Of a stretch of DNA of 64,000 bases, positions 22,684 through 36,477 are shown in pieces (within the stretch, counting starts at the first letter, position 1; the number at the start of each line of letters is the position of its first letter). Origin of the DNA: Tethya wilhelma (lineage: Eukaryota; Porifera; Demospongiae; Tethyida; Tethyidae); assembly GCA_964030475.1 (NCBI GenBank), contig CAXIPT010000005.1:248001-312000 (forward strand), given 5' to 3'. A model generated the notes under the pieces. That model was not told where the DNA came from, ran no database searches, and saw nothing but the letters and a program-made list of their open reading frames with translations. Both the position numbers and the translations under genes were made by a program.

Positions 22684-25340
22684 AGTGTCTCCAGATGTAC
22701 TTGGTGCGTGTGTCAATTTGGCAGCTTCACTGTTGAGTCTAATGGCCCTCTGTAACTATAGCTGCCATTGTCCTCCCATTGTCTCATAACTAACTGTAAC
22801 CAAGGCTCTGAAAATATGGTGTGTGTGCTTTCAAGGAGCTTCCCTCCTATATGGGGTGTATTGTTATTGTTAAGATTTGAGACCATTGTGTAGTCGATGC
22901 TGTAGTCACATTCACACTGGAGGGTTCAATGAGTCCATTGGAGTTGTGCCCCTATAAGGGATGGCTTGGTTGTTATGACGAATAACAAATTATAGTTTAA
23001 GTTGGTAATGCTTTTTTAAGAATGACGTTTTTTTTATACATTTAAGTTCTTGTGAAAGACACATATGGGTGCATGATTCGGGTGAACCAGATGCCTACTA
23101 ATATGAAGGTCAAAACACGTATTAATTCAGTATAATTCAATGTGAATCCAATTTTCTCACTTTAGATTCAAAACTAACGGGACGCAATATTGTTAATATT
23201 CAAAAACTCGATGGAACAGTATTCCTCAATTCTGACGAACTCACCAAGGACCTCTGTTTCCCTCACACAGTGGACTCCATCGCCTGTGAGCCTGACATTG
23301 TGGGCAGCATCAAGATCCTCAACAACTCAGCAGTGAGAGTCGTAGAACCTTCCTCAGCTACGATCACCATCAGGGACAACAACCGTAAGACAAATATGTT
23401 ACACTCACACACATGCCACTAGTCTATCAGGTCTAATCCTCTTTCTTGATATGTGCTATACACCCTCCTGTGGTGGACCGTTTGTTTCAAAATTCAAGAC
23501 ATTAAATTCATCTAAAATTTGCCTATCTCTGGAAGTTTGTTACAATTTTTTTCGTGATTTGCACTTTTTTGTGGGAGATTGCCACTTTAATTCAAGATGA
23601 ACAAGTTTATGTTCAAGTTTGACGAGTGTTCATTCAAGATTGACAGTTGAGGTTGACAGTTTATTCATTCAATTTCAAATTCCTGATTCAACATTGACAG
23701 TCTACTTGGGAGATTGCTACTTTCATTCAACAGTTTTTATTTGAGATAAAACGGTAGATGCTAGAATATACTTTGTACCCCGTAACCTTAATGATTGGAA
23801 AAAAATTACCAAGATCGTAGACACAGAGAATAATCTAGGTAAAGAACTGAGCATTCTGTCTAGTTCAAGTAGACTGGCCTACAAAGAGAAGGAGGATCTA
23901 TAGACCGATAAGCTATGTAATAACGTAATTGCCTGCTTCTTTGTAAAACAGGCTATCCATGCTTTCGTCGTTTTTTCAACTCTATCACCTCTAATTGCGT
24001 ACACCCCTTGGATGGCTGACTCGTAGAATCACCCTAATGCTGCTGCCAGACAGAAGACACTGATTGTCTCTCTCTTTCCATGCCTACAAGTTACACTGTT
24101 TTCGTCTTTGGCTATATTTGTGTAATCCGTACCCAGTTTACCTTGAGTGGACAAAGCCTACAGATGGAGTTTAGTTCCAGAGTCGGTGATTCGAATGAAT
24201 TTGCTCGTAATGTTTCTAATTTTTAAGCGTGCCAAAGGATAATCAGTTCCCTTCCTTTGATCCGACCTCCCGTCACTCTCGGTGCACTAGGTTTGGCCGA
24301 GAGCTGTGCAAACATTGCTGATGTCATCCTTTGACTTTGTGTTTTTTTAAAAAAATAAACAACTTTGGCACATGCATGTTTGCCCCCAAGCATGTGTGTA
24401 CTCTTGATTGCATTATTTCTTTATTCAAATTCAAATACCGTTTAACCTTTCTGGAACATGTTTGGAGAGGGTGGCCGTGTGTTTAATAGATTATTCAATA
24501 TCTTTTTGCTGTTGAGATACAGCTTTAGTACCGACTGCCAAGTAAAAGTTTGTCACATTAAAACACGATTATTGGTTGCTGGGTGTAGAATAGCGTAGCC
24601 AATAAAAAAAATGCTCGTCCACAGTTATGAATCATTTCTTTACAAGATTAAGGCGTTTTGGGATAATAGTGTGGAATTTAAACCCATGTTGCCAGCGTTC
24701 AGTTCTTCCTGTCGCAATAGGCGAGTTTCACAATTTAGATCTGAAAATTGTAAAGGGAAATTAGATCAAGTTGTATTAACGGCTCGAGGCAGGACTAGTC
24801 AGTACATGAGTGGCCATTGGTGGTGCCTGTGGTGGCTATGGAGGGTCAGTGTAGCAGGATGAGAAAAGAATGTTAGTGCTGGAGACAGGTTCATTCGGAG
24901 CCACCCCACCTTATTTGGTTAGGTGTGACCGTAATGTAGTATTCGAGAGGACTTTCTACTTCCGTTGAATCATTGTCTGCGATGTTAGATAGTTAGTGCA
25001 TAGACTGGCAATTCTACATACTTCTCTTTTCTATTTTGTATTATTGGACTGAAAAACTACATGGGGTATGTGTTTAGCTTCACTTCAAAGCAATTGAGTG
25101 GATTTTTCCATTCTGGTTGATGTCTTTGAACTGTTTTATTATATTATGGTTTATTGGTTTGTATGTGTTGCCTTTTCTTTTGTTGTTCCAGTTGTCAACA
25201 TCAGCTTTGTTGAGAAGGTGTACATCTTATCGGAGGGCGGACCGCTGACAGAGGGTCTCTTACCTCAGATCAATTCCACCATTGCCCGAGATACTCCTTT
25301 CGTAATAAGACTATCAGAAGGTACATATGCACGCACACAT

Positions 25341-25385
<45 letters not shown>

Positions 25386-27406
25386 TTGCGTCAAGACTAG
25401 CAGTAGAGTAGTTACTATTGCTTGTATAACTCGTGTGTCCACAGAAACCATTTCAAAGTTCTTCTTAACACATCCACTCACACACCCAGGTCCAAGAAAC
25501 TCCTCCCTGTCGGCCAATGTCTCCAGCTCCCTCACCATACCAACCCAGGAGTTCACCGTCGACCAGCTACTACAGAGCTTCCCCCTCACCATACAAGACG
25601 ACAACATCGCCCTCGAGGACCCCGAGGTCGTCCCTCTCGTCATGGAGATAATTGGCACCCCAGTGTGCGAGGTGTTCCTCTCCCCCCTGAACATCACCCA
25701 GATCCTCGTCAAGGATAACGACAGTAAGAATGCGACCATGGCTAGCTCTAGCTCCAGCTGCGATGTAAACAACCAACAGAGACTGTAATGAAATAGTTGT
25801 GCCTATTAACAGCACATAATAGAAGAGTGTACATTTTTATCCATCCTTAGTCAAAGTTATCCAAGAAACACAATAGCCTCTGATTGCTACATACAGACAG
25901 GTATGGACATTCTCCACACACAGGTGGATATGCTTCTGCAGCCAATCTAGAGCCACTGTGGAATGCACTTAACCAAGAACACTTGACACCTTCTTGAAAT
26001 TCTATTTTCTGTTTGAGTTGCAAGAGTTTCAAAGCATTTCAGACTACAAGTTACCCAGTCTCTCGACAGCTGCACATATATAACCATATCCTATTCAACT
26101 CGGACACAAGAACGTTAGCTGTACATGTAAGGTCATGGAGCTCGGTGGCTCCAAAAAGAAATGTAACAGGAAAAGGAAAAAAAATGACCAACATGTTAGC
26201 AGTAGTATACTTCTCATAAACTCAAAAGCACATTAGCTACAACGGTTTGTATGTAGCTCACTAGTGTTAACTCCATTAGTGGTCAGAACCAAGCCTATAA
26301 CCGTGCTTACAGAATACTAAACAAGGCTTTGTCTCCATGCATGAGAACCGTGGTATGCCTCAGAGACAGACTTCTCCAGTCATTCTGTTCTAGCGACTGT
26401 ATCTACCATGGTCACCACCCAAGTTAAGTGCCAAGGTTGAGCGCAAGTGCGACAACATTTAGTTTATTGTGTGTGTATAGCCCTTTCAGTCAAAACCATG
26501 TGTGTGGGGGGTTGCTTGCTGCTGCTTTGGGTTTGGGTGTCGAACATGGGCAGTACGTATCATGTATGGTATCAATCGTTGTGAGGTTGTTTTTCTTGTC
26601 GTGCAGATGTTACCATTGGTTTCACGGAGATGCTACACTACGTGACTGAGAATGAAGATTATGTGCAGGTGTGTGTTGGTCTGTCAAACATGATTGCCAG
26701 GGTTCTACCCTTCCAGCTCCAAGTGAACACAGTCACTGCTACAGGTAAAGAGAGACACAATGTTTCATTTTTTTTCTTTTTTACCTCCTTTGAGCAAATA
26801 ATGACACTGTAGTACAAACATCCACTAAACTTTGTGGCCATTTGCTATCATATTTTCCTAACCCTATTGTAGTACAAATTCCACTAGATTTTCCTTTACG
26901 AGTATCAGCATTAGGTTCAAGACGCCATTTGCTTCAAATGTCTTTGCTAACAGTAGAGAAGTGGTATTGATAAAGTATTTGGTTTAGTGCTATTAGCTAC
27001 TAACCTCTCCAAGTTGAATTTATGCTCTACAACTCATATATTCCTCCTTTTCCAAGTCTACGGTAGAATGAATAACCACCAAAATTCATCCATTTACAAT
27101 ACTATTTTCCATCTCTAGTGTGGTACTGACATCCACTATAATTCATGTCTATTTCTAATCCTCCTTTACCAACTCTATCCAGATGAGCAGGACTTCCGTG
27201 GCAGTACCATTGAGAGACAGTTTGAACCTCTGTCCAATGACCTTACGATGTGTGTGCAAGTTCCCATCATCAATGATCAGGTTATTGAGCCGAACGAGAG
27301 TTTCCAGGTGAATCTTCATGTACAGCCGACGTTCCCTAATGATGTGAGGAGTCGTTTGAAGCTGAGGAATACAACAGCCACTGTGGTTATCATTGATACT
27401 AGTAGG

Positions 27407-27452
<46 letters not shown>

Positions 27453-30017
27453 ATGCGTGCATGTGTCTGTGCACGTATTGAAGGACAAATTATAACAAAA
27501 GGCAATGATATATAATGTTATCAAAAATAATTTGACCTGTGGTACAACACATTTTTACTTTATGATAATAATGGATAAATCATACTTGTTGTCATTGTAA
27601 ACTTTTAATAACCTACGTGACTATTGTGTTAAAATTTGAGACAATTAACTGTTGCATGGCCATGGCTTGTTTATGCATGCATGGTCACAAACTAATAATG
27701 AAGGCACCGATGGTGCATAAGCCTCGGCGCACTCAACTAGCTAGCACACTTACATGCATACACAGTGTAAAAAAACTATAGGCTATGATGCATCTAGTGG
27801 CCGGCATAACTAACACGACTGTGGTGAAGCAGCATATGTCACAGACTATAAACCAGATGAGCTCTGCTACAGTTATGTACATGCATTGGAATACTCAGCT
27901 GCTGCAAAGTCTAGCACTGCATGGCCTGATGAGCTGGGCCTCACTGAGTAAGAGCCTAGTACTGTGACCACTGATGCATTAGCTATAATGATCTAGCTTG
28001 TGTAAAGTCTTTGCATGCCCTATATGCTTACATAGAAAGCAGATAGCCATGCATGCAAAGAGCCATGCAGCATTGCACCGGGCTCAGCAACCAAATTCTA
28101 GATAACGCACACCAAATTAGTAGGCGTGGCCTCGAAGCTAAGCGCTCAAAGAAGCACAAAAGCCTCAAAACTCAAGAAGCTGAACTACAGTGTTTTGGAC
28201 AGCAAAAAGTATATTTTTACAAGATCATTTAGAGTTATGAACGTAAGTACCATCAATTTTGTCGCTAGAGCTGTCTTTCTTGAGATTTCGATGGGACAGA
28301 CAGACAAAACGACTACCGTAACCCTCTGCACGTGCTACGCACGCGCCGAGGCTTAATGACAGCTTGCATAATTATGAATAAAGTTGCCATTTGCAAAGCC
28401 TATATCATACGTACGATAGTACGTATAGTAGGATGGGCCGACTGTCCCATAGACACAATACAAAATGTTGCGGGTCACTATAAAAATCTAGCAAAACAAA
28501 ATTAAGTCTTCAAACTTGCTCAGAGGCTCTCAGTGACAGATTACTAATTGCATGCACGGTCTAAAACTCACAGAAACTTTCCTCAGCGCTCGTAGAGAGC
28601 GCTAGTGGGAAGCCACAAGAGTGCCATTTTTGTTCATCTAACTTACGTACTTACTTCCTAACTGACTTACTTGAAAAGCATTTCCAGAGAACCAGAACTG
28701 ATGTGTTGAGCCAACTTTGACAGCACAAAGTAAGTTCTTTTCATAGGTACTACATTCCTTTATACCCGTTTTCAACACAAATAAGCCTAAACAAAAACTA
28801 GAGAGCTTTGAAACTTAGAGTATAAATTCATGTACTTCAATGTAGCCATCTTTTAGGTAGAGTCCAAAGGTCATTTATCCACGTGACAATCAATCAATAT
28901 TCATCGTAAAGCCCAAGTGGACACGTGTACACAAAGGAATATACAAATAAAAAATAAAAAGGACATAGGCACCGAGTACTCAAAGACATACATGTACATT
29001 ACAACAACTGAGAGGACAACCTCACTGCTGGGTGAGATAAAAAGACTTGAAAGTAAAACAGAACTTGACTGTAAAATCTAACTCAGTAACAGCTGAAAAA
29101 AAAAAAAACTCATACTGCACAGAAGTCTTGAATGTACCAAAATACATAAGATCCTAGATAAAAATTCTGCTGAATTTAGGTAGAATGTCAATTTGTGAGT
29201 TACTCAGCATGTTGAGAAGTTCCTCGACATCCAACTCTGCAGGTAGGTGCAAATCCTTCCCATGCACTTCCAGGATGTGATCTATGAGACGAGTTTCTTG
29301 TAGGGGTCCTGCTTCGCACAAGTGACAAGGGTTCTGACCTCTACCATGGTGCCCCAAAGCCCTACTAAGCATCTGTAAACCACATACAGCTCTCGAACCC
29401 AACTCAGATATTCTGTCCCACAGCTTGGGCCAACCAATTGCTTTCGCTACCTCCACAATCAAAGATGACTTCTCCAAACAGCGAGAGAGGCATTGCTCCC
29501 TGTCTATCTTGAGTAGAGTAGACTTAATCAGCCTCAGGTCTCCGCCGCACTCATTTAGGATCTGACTAGTGTAGTTGGACCCAAAAGCATCTTCCAACTC
29601 CCTACACTCTCTAACCAGGCATGACTCTTCAAACTGATCACTCAGGGAAAGAACCACGGAGCTTCCCAAGTCCACGCCATCTTTCTTCAACAGTCTCACC
29701 AGGAATGCTAGCTTGGAAGTAAGAACCCTGAACCTCATAGATGGTAAATCAAGGCAAACCATAGCTGCAGTATTGGACATATGCTTTGGCCATTTCAGAA
29801 TCCTTTTAGCCAGCTCTCCCTGGAAAGAATCCAGCTTCCTTAGAAGGCTCTCTGTAAGGATCCAGTTTTCAGCGCCAAAGAGCAAAGATGGCATGACACA
29901 GGTATCGAGTACAGACTTTGAGGACAGGGGGCTGATATCACCACAGAACACTCCTATACTACCAAAGTGAAAGAATGCCCGGCGAGCTTTGTTGATGTTC
30001 TCTTCAATCGACTTGGA

Positions 30018-30051
<34 letters not shown>

Positions 30052-31308
30052 AAACCTATAGTGCTGCTATAATAATTATTATAGGTCAGTTCAGCTACTA
30101 TTATCACAAACTGGAAAGGGAGTATACCCATCCTTATTTACAAGCTAATTCTATCATTCACTTGTTCCCTATCCACTTTCACCATAATATTATAGAGTGT
30201 TCTAATTCTCTCAGGTCAGTGCACCAACATTGACATGGATGCCAACAATGCCATCATCCATGTGGAGCAGAGAAGCTCCATCTGTTTCACGTGCACGGCC
30301 TGTCAGAGCAACGTCACCTCCACTCTCGACATCTTCTGGTACATCGGAGATCGGAAGATCTCCTCTCGTGATCCCTTCCCTGAGGGGAAGGCATTTCCTA
30401 ACGGCACTCTGATGATCACTAATTCCAGTCTGGTGTTCAATGCTAAGGAAGCCACTTCTCTCTCTTGTGGTAAACCTCACATGAACGGCAGCGATCCTAC
30501 CCAGCTTGAGATCTTATATCCATTCAAAGTGCTTCTGGGAGGTATGCAAAGATAGAATGCTGTCTGCCAGCTTAATATATAATATACTCTTGTTGATTGC
30601 TGTCTTGAATGAGAAATAGATTATCTTTATTCTTGTTTTTTCTAGTTTTTTCTAGTTATTATATTTATTATGTTGTTTTGTTATTTGTTTTCTTGTTTAC
30701 TTGTTTAAGTGATATTATTATCTTCTTCTTCTTGTGTTTCTCCAGTTGCCCCGGTCATCCTCGATGTCTCCATGCAATACAGCAACCAAAACCCTGACCA
30801 ACTCCTTGTCAAGTGTCTCTTCAGTGGGTCCCCTCAACCCTCCGTCTCTTGGCTCTTCAATGGGGAGCAGGTGTCGAGGGAGTCCCCCATCAGGAGGACG
30901 GGGGACACATCGGGGGAGACCTATCGCTATGAGTCCGTGCTCACCGTGACCCGGCAGGAGCTGAGGGAGAAGACGAGGATAGAGTTCACTTGTATCGTGG
31001 CTAACACCTTCGGAGGAATGAGGAGTCTTGTTCCTGATCAAATACCACGTAAGATTAATTTTTATGAAATGAAAGTCATAAAAAATTAGGATTTGACAAA
31101 AATAGTTAGCCTTGGTCTTAGCTTCGATCCTAACAGGAAAGTAAAGTTTGGATGTTCAATTTTTGGGGAAGGGAGGGAACCTATAGAACAATACTAGCAT
31201 GTTGTACTAGATATGGTCATACCTGATCCTATAATGTGCAGCCAGGTGTATAGAATCACTGTGGACTGTCTATAGAGCCTCCTTGTATTAAGTTTTACAT
31301 CTTTTCTC

Positions 31309-31348
<40 letters not shown>

Positions 31349-31501
31349 GCAGTTGACGATAATAATAATATTTCTGTCACTTCAAAGATCAGAGCCACGA
31401 ATGCAGCTGCCAGGAACCAGCAGGACTATAGTGTGTTGTTGACACTAGTGCTAGTATCACTTTCTTTTGTATGTTTGTCAGACTATTTCTGCTCTCACTG
31501 A
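21559..31501 (+). CDS. Protein A: signal peptide, Calx-beta-like repeats, two Ig domains
   Basis: Ten exons fit in phase 1: 21559-21625, 22063-22188, 23166-23384, 25192-25320, 25445-25723, 26607-26744, 27183-27401, 30215-30541, 30746-31048 and 31350-31501. They give about 652 aa. A signal peptide (MFRPVVFVVAFLFLLSVQG) is followed by three Calx-beta-like units of about 115-135 aa. Each starts like NISFVEKVYILSEG and ends like ATVVIIDTS or ATITIRDNN. Two Ig-like domains follow (the second has KCLFSGSPQPSVSWLF and IEFTCIVANTFGG). The C-terminus is hydrophobic (LLTLVLVSLSFVCL) with only SDYFCSH after it, so a GPI signal or a very short tail is likely. Calx-beta units occur in sponge aggregation factors and in integrin beta-4. 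A role in cell adhesion is inference. Introns hold an N gap, repeats and a LINE fragment. Confidence 0.8.
22528..22638. other. Assembly gap inside a (GT)n tract
   Basis: A run of 111 N lies within a long GT tract (about 22447-22682) in intron 2 of protein A. The true length is unknown. It coincides with the end of the homology to 2684-4556. Confidence 0.95.
27701..28356. mobile_element. Repeat element with AAGCCTCGGCGC end, copy 2
   Basis: This is the reverse-orientation relative of 4956-5650, starting AAGGCACCGATGGTGCATAA and ending ACGCGCCGAGGCTTAA. It lies in the long intron of protein A between exons 27183-27401 and 30215-30541. Confidence 0.6.
28404..28887. repeat. 500 bp dispersed repeat, copy 1
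   Basis: This copy starts ATCATACGTACGATAGTACG and is colinear with 55638-56130, with roughly one change per ten bases. It has no open frame. It sits directly after another element in the same intron, so this intron collects insertions. Confidence 0.75.
28915..30017 (-). mobile_element. 5'-truncated LINE, reverse transcriptase C-terminal part
   Basis: A minus-strand open frame ends at 29154 and is LINE-derived from about 30016. It begins SIEENINKARRAFFHFGSIG and has TCVMPSLLFGAENWILTESL and LDSFQGELAKRILKWPK. These match the region after the reverse transcriptase core in non-LTR retrotransposons, where an array of Cys/His (CHLCEAGPLQETRLIDHIL) also occurs near the C-terminus. The polymerase core and endonuclease are missing, as expected for a 5'-truncated copy. 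It lies antisense in an intron of protein A. The 5' break coincides with a (GT)n tract. The frame is intact, which suggests a recent insertion. Confidence 0.8.
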
Positions 31502-32541
31502 GTGAGAGTGAGTGACTATGTGTTTACGTATTGCTGGTTTGTACGACACTTGATCATCATAATAATATCATCATCATCACACACACGTACACTGTTGTTG
31601 ACTTTGTCAGGATTATTTTTACACAACCAATGTATTCACAATTCACACGTAAACTTTTTTTTTTACTCACATGACGAATATTATCATTATTAGTATTATT
31701 ATCTTTATGTCAAACTTTATAATAATTATTATAATTATTATTAATTATTAAACAATATTATTATTATTCCATAAGGATTGCAACATATCATGCATGGCTC
31801 ATGCATGTATAAAACCTGTGACAAGTCAGTTAGAGTATAAGACAAGAAGTAGTTCCCCATTACTGTGAGAGCATGCATGAATGTCTGCGCAGCTATAAAG
31901 TAAATATAACAGCTATAGCAATAAAGTACACAAACATAAGGAGAAATTTAAGGAATAATTATAACATTGCAGCCAGTGTTCAACACAATTGTAACTTTTA
32001 GATCCATGCATATGCATTGCAGTAACAGCTATACTCCTATATATGGGATAACTTGACATGTAACTAGAGCGACCACTTACCTAACAGGAAATAAAGTCTA
32101 ATCAAGCTCTAATAAACAAAGAGCTTACCCATGGCCAGCAACAAACCACTCTCAATACATAGAGTACGTGCAGGGAGAGAACTGCTGCTCCAAATATATT
32201 ATTCTCATGGACATTTTGAGCCTACAGTCGATTTCTCTGTTGTTAACAAGTAAGTATACCTCAGATTTGTAGTTTAAAAAATGAAAAGGGACTCCACTTA
32301 GGCAAGCCAGATATATCAGTTTACCTGCCCACATTTGGTTCTGTACATGATGACTCGAACCAGGCCTTCAGCTAAGCTGCTTCCATCTTGGGTACATAGA
32401 GACAACAGGCCCAGACAAAAATATGGAAGTTGCGATAAGAGTCAGATAGGAACAATACTTGTACCGAAGATAATGTTATTATTACTCTACATATATTTAT
32501 TAATTGTACATATGCATGAAGTTGTTTGATAAATTAAGTGT
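31502..32541. other. Intergenic stretch between protein A and receptor C
   Basis: AT-rich sequence with runs of ATT/TAATTATT and no exon chain. It should hold the 3' UTR of protein A and the promoter of receptor C. I see no distinct element. Confidence 0.5.
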
Positions 32542-35366
32542 ATGTTGTGTTTATTCTCTGCTATAGGTATTGTAGTTGCTGGACAGCTCATTCTTCCTCC
32601 TCAACGTACTACTGGAGGACAATGTATCACTGTGGGAGAAGTGGTCAACTACACCTGTACAATATCAGATTCCAGTACGGCTGATTTTACAAGATGGGTT
32701 GTAGATGAGGAGCTGATCCAGGAGCTTAGGTGTTCTATTGTGTTACGACACTCTGATTACGAGTCGCCCTCAGGGGATTCAGGCAGCTGTGATGGTGGGA
32801 GAATTACTGCTCGCAGTGTTGGGGTGTCTGGAAGTGACTTCACGTCGATGCTTACCATTAACATAACTATTGATGATGGTCAACGAGTGATCGTGTGTCA
32901 ATCTCAACATCAAGATATAATAGGAATTGACAGAGTGCAAGTTGGAGGTATATTTATGTCCTATTTTCTCAAGGCTAGTCACCTAAGTGGCTTGATCGAC
33001 CTTTGCGAATTTACTAGATACTTGCCTGAGCAGGCGTTGGGAGGGTTGCTTTAGGTTTGCGGTTGTTTGTAAAGATTTGACAGTTTGAATTTTCATCCAT
33101 GTTAAATCATCAAACATAATATTGTTCGCATATTGATTGCATGCTTAATCTTGTGTATGTTAAAATTAATATTCATGCAGTCATCCCAGCTGCCCCAGTC
33201 GATCCAATGTGTAATTTCACGACACCAGGAGAGACCTTCTCTGTCTCTTGGAGTCCACCCCCTGGTGGAGTGGTGGGAGGGGCTGAGTACAGTGTGACCT
33301 CCACTGGAGACTGTGGCAGCTGTACCATGGGCAGTAGTGGACTAGATATATCATGTTCAAATTGGATGGCCTCAGGGCAAACCTGCACCTTCACATCTCA
33401 GACTACCACCACTGACTGTGGCTTCACTAGTGAGATGAGTGAGACAGAGACAGTTGAGCTAAGAGGTATGTACACCAGTGATCTACTATAGTATATAACC
33501 GCATAAGTTACATTTCAATAATTGTAATTTTATGCATGGCAGTACCTCTTCCACCTGAAGTCACCGTGGTGCCTGCCTATAACTCATCGACAGAAACCAT
33601 CCTGGCTATAAGAACTGAAATAAGAGAATCTCTATTTACTGTAAGTAATTTGGATCCTTATGTCCGTCACTATATAGCTATCTCTCACTACTATAATACT
33701 GTATAGTGGGAAATTTTCGTATGGTGGAAATTTTCGTATAGATTTTGTAGTATGCCGTTCGAATATACGAAATTTAAAACTATGAAAATTTCTTCTGGCA
33801 CATTTATACGAAATTTTGCACCAACGAAAATTTCCCGCTATATGGTAATAATTTTATACTCCTGCATAACTGTGTTTACAGGATCCAGTTGAAGTATGTG
33901 CAGGTATCTCCAATTCAGTGACCCATTTCCTATTGGAGTACACCTCTAGTTCAGGGACTGTCTGTTCTTCAAGACAACTCCCAGTAGCTGACTGTGAGGA
34001 TGGAGTGTGTGTTGATGTCTTCAATGTCACCTCTGGTTGTCCTGGAGACTCTTACACGGTCAGTGTTGTTGCAGTTAATGTTGTAGGACAAGGACAAGCA
34101 GTACAGAGAGAAGTTGGTACGTCCTTATAAATTTACTAAAGTCCATCTGGTTTGAAGACCCCGGTAGAAAAAAAATCGAATAACTTTCTTATAATCCAAC
34201 AGATTTCAAAATTTCAAGCACCATATTGGCAATTGGAAAGTGCTCATTTTCCCATTCGTTTGATTGCTTTTCCAGCTTCCTATGCCTTACCAGTCAAGAA
34301 TTAGCTATTTTGTCCCATAAGAAAAGTATTGCATGAATCTCACTATTTCACTTCCGGCCGCATTCTCAAACCAGATGGACTTTATAAATAGCGAATTTAA
34401 TATTTTTCAAGCTGTAGTAAATTTTTGATGCTCTCATTTATTAATAGCTTTTAGTACTCGTTTGCTGACTGTGATTGTTGATGTAAGCAGGAGAGTCTTG
34501 GTGTGCCAGTTTGCTGAAGTTGGGAGCATTAGTTGCTCCATTCGATATCGCAGTGACCCAGGCTGTGTCCAGGAAAGTCTCACTGATATGAACTCTACGT
34601 CAAGTGGATCTGTTCTATTTCTACCTCTTCCAACAGACCTGGTAGATAATGGTCTTTACTGCTACACTGTCACTGCCAGCATTGGAGGACAGACAGTACA
34701 GCTCAATGATGAGTTTAGATCAGGTACACAAATTAAGCACCACTTTCAAGAATTCTATAATTGATCTCAGCACCTTTATTGTTTCATGTAGCTTGTCCAA
34801 GAGTCAGTGGTCCAAGCAGTGGGAGAGTTACATTCACTGATAGTTCTCTTTCACCTGGGACAGTTGCCACTTACAGCTGTGACTCAGGGTATGAGTTATC
34901 AGGTGACAACACTCGTTTATGTCAGACCAATGGACTCTGGAGTGGAGAGACACCAGTTTGTAGAGGTATTAATTCAAACGTGGGCTATTATTTCCAGACT
35001 ACACTAGACTACAGGGGCTTTTTGCTTATCATTGCATGCTCCTTTAGTTTTAAAGAAATTGTTTTTTTCTATATGTGATCAAGTCATTGCTATCCTTTTC
35101 TCATCCCCTTCCATGCAGTTCGTACAGACACTGTTGTTGGTATCACCTTTATCTTGACGTTCCTCTTCTCTCTGGCTCTGGGGGTCATCATTGGGGTCAT
35201 CTCTGTCCTTCTCTGTATCAAGTTGAGAAGAGTCCAACCTCCTAAGAGTGACATTGAGTTACAAGACCCTCCCCAACCATCAGGTGGGGGCATAGATGAA
35301 GAGCCTGAAGTTATGAAGAAGGAACCTGAAGATATTCAGACCACTGGAAAGGATTCATTGCAATAA
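32542..35366 (+). CDS. Receptor C: Ig, two FN3, Cys module, sushi, TM
   Basis: Exons fit at 32542-32947, 33181-33465, 33543-33640, 33882-34116, 34448-34723, 34792-34965 and 35119-35366, about 573 aa. The ATG at 32542 is followed by LCLFSAIGIVVAG, which could be a short signal peptide. Alternatively an acceptor at 32565-32566 receives an upstream exon I cannot see. Domains are an Ig-like domain (VNYTCTISD...IVCQSQ), FN3 (VIPAAPVDPM start), a second FN3 in two exons, the membrane-proximal module (VCQFAEVGSISC), and a complete four-Cys sushi domain (ACPRVSGPSSGRVTFTD...TPVCR). Next comes a TM segment (GITFILTFLFSLALGVIIGV, extending to VLLC). The 50-residue tail is acidic and proline-rich and has no tyrosine, unlike B, F and G. 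A canonical AATAAA overlaps the stop codon region. Confidence 0.75.
33697..33848. mobile_element. Small palindromic MITE in receptor C
   Basis: The ends ATAGTGGGAAATTTTCGT and ACGAAAATTTCCCGCTAT are inverted repeats; the element is about 150 bp. It is related in its ends to 45870-46090. It sits in the intron that splits the second FN3 domain. Confidence 0.75.
34137..34384. mobile_element. MITE with GTCCATCTGGTTTGA ends
   Basis: Terminal inverted repeats TAAAGTCCATCTGGTTTGA and TCAAACCAGATGGACTTTA enclose about 210 bp of non-coding sequence in the next intron of receptor C. Confidence 0.75.
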
Positions 35367-35708
35367 AATGGCTTCCAGTTCATTTGTATTCACAGCTCTA
35401 CTTAATATAAGTTGTAAGTCATTTAAAAAAATGAGTTATTGTGTTATTATACTATGTGATGATCCTTAGTTACCAAACTTCAATTTTGAGCACGATGCTG
35501 GTCCTGGCCTTTAGCACTAGACTGCAAATACACGAGTCACGTGCTGTGTGTTTACATACATTAATTGCTGGTTTGTATAATATTATGACACTTGACCACC
35601 ACCATCATCATCACTCATACTTAACACTGTCGTTGACTCTGTCAGGTTTGTTTTTTGACAACCAATCACATGTAAGTAAATTTTCTTCTTTTTTTTCATT
35701 TATTGTTA

Positions 35709-35932
35709 CAGTAGAACCTCCGATAGTTGACCCTCTGAGATAAGGACACTGTATTATAAACCTCTCAACAAGGACTATTCTTAGTTCCCAAAAATTTCAA
35801 TTCCCTACTAGTAGTAGCAATACAAACAGAACTTCCGAGAAGAGGACAACCTTTCTACAAAGAACAAACAAGCTAAACTTATGTATACTCTCCCCAAAGT
35901 GTCCTCTGTTCGGAGGATTCACTGTATAATTT
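35709..35932. mobile_element. Tc1/pogo-like MITE, copy 1
   Basis: The ends ACAGTAGAACCTCCGATAG and TTCGGAGGATTCACTGTAT are imperfect inverted repeats of the CAGTAGAACC kind found in pogo/Tigger elements. It is carried in both units of the tandem duplication, so the insertion predates it. Confidence 0.65.
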
Positions 35933-36216
35933 CCATTGCATTTTAGAGTTAATTTTGCATGAATGTATCATGTTACATCAATAAATCAATGAAGGTATAC
36001 GATACATAACAAGATCAAAGAAATTAACCTAAGTTGTAATGGTTACTATGACGTTATAAGTTATAATTATATCAACTACTGTTGTAAAATGCAGGCATAT
36101 ATACATGTGTGTTAATTAGGTTTAGCATAGTCAGCACATGAATGTTCTTGGAACAAAGTGTTTCTTTCATACCTAAGTGATCTACATGTGTTTGAAACCA
36201 TGTAAAGTTCGGTTTG

Positions 36217-36430
36217 CTACAAGTCTGTTTTACTTGCTTTGGATGGCCCTTCGCTATCTTTGGGGCAAGTCATTTGGGATATGATGTATTCTAATGAATA
36301 TCCTAGGCCAAATCCTAACAGTGAACCAACGACCCATCCAATAGGGCCTCCAAACATTCCACCTATAAGTTTTCCTCCAATTTTAGCTCCAATGATTATT
36401 CCTGTCCATCTTCCTGGATTCCTATATGAG

Positions 36431-36477
<47 letters not shown>

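Noticed and set aside
22186..22789. Open frames of repeated Cys-Val or Thr-His across the GT tract and N gap
   Set aside because: They are translations of a dinucleotide repeat and unknown bases, not genes.
29154..30131. 325-codon frame as a host gene
   Set aside because: The content is a LINE reverse transcriptase C-terminal region and the first residues translate a CA tract, so it is a truncated retroelement.
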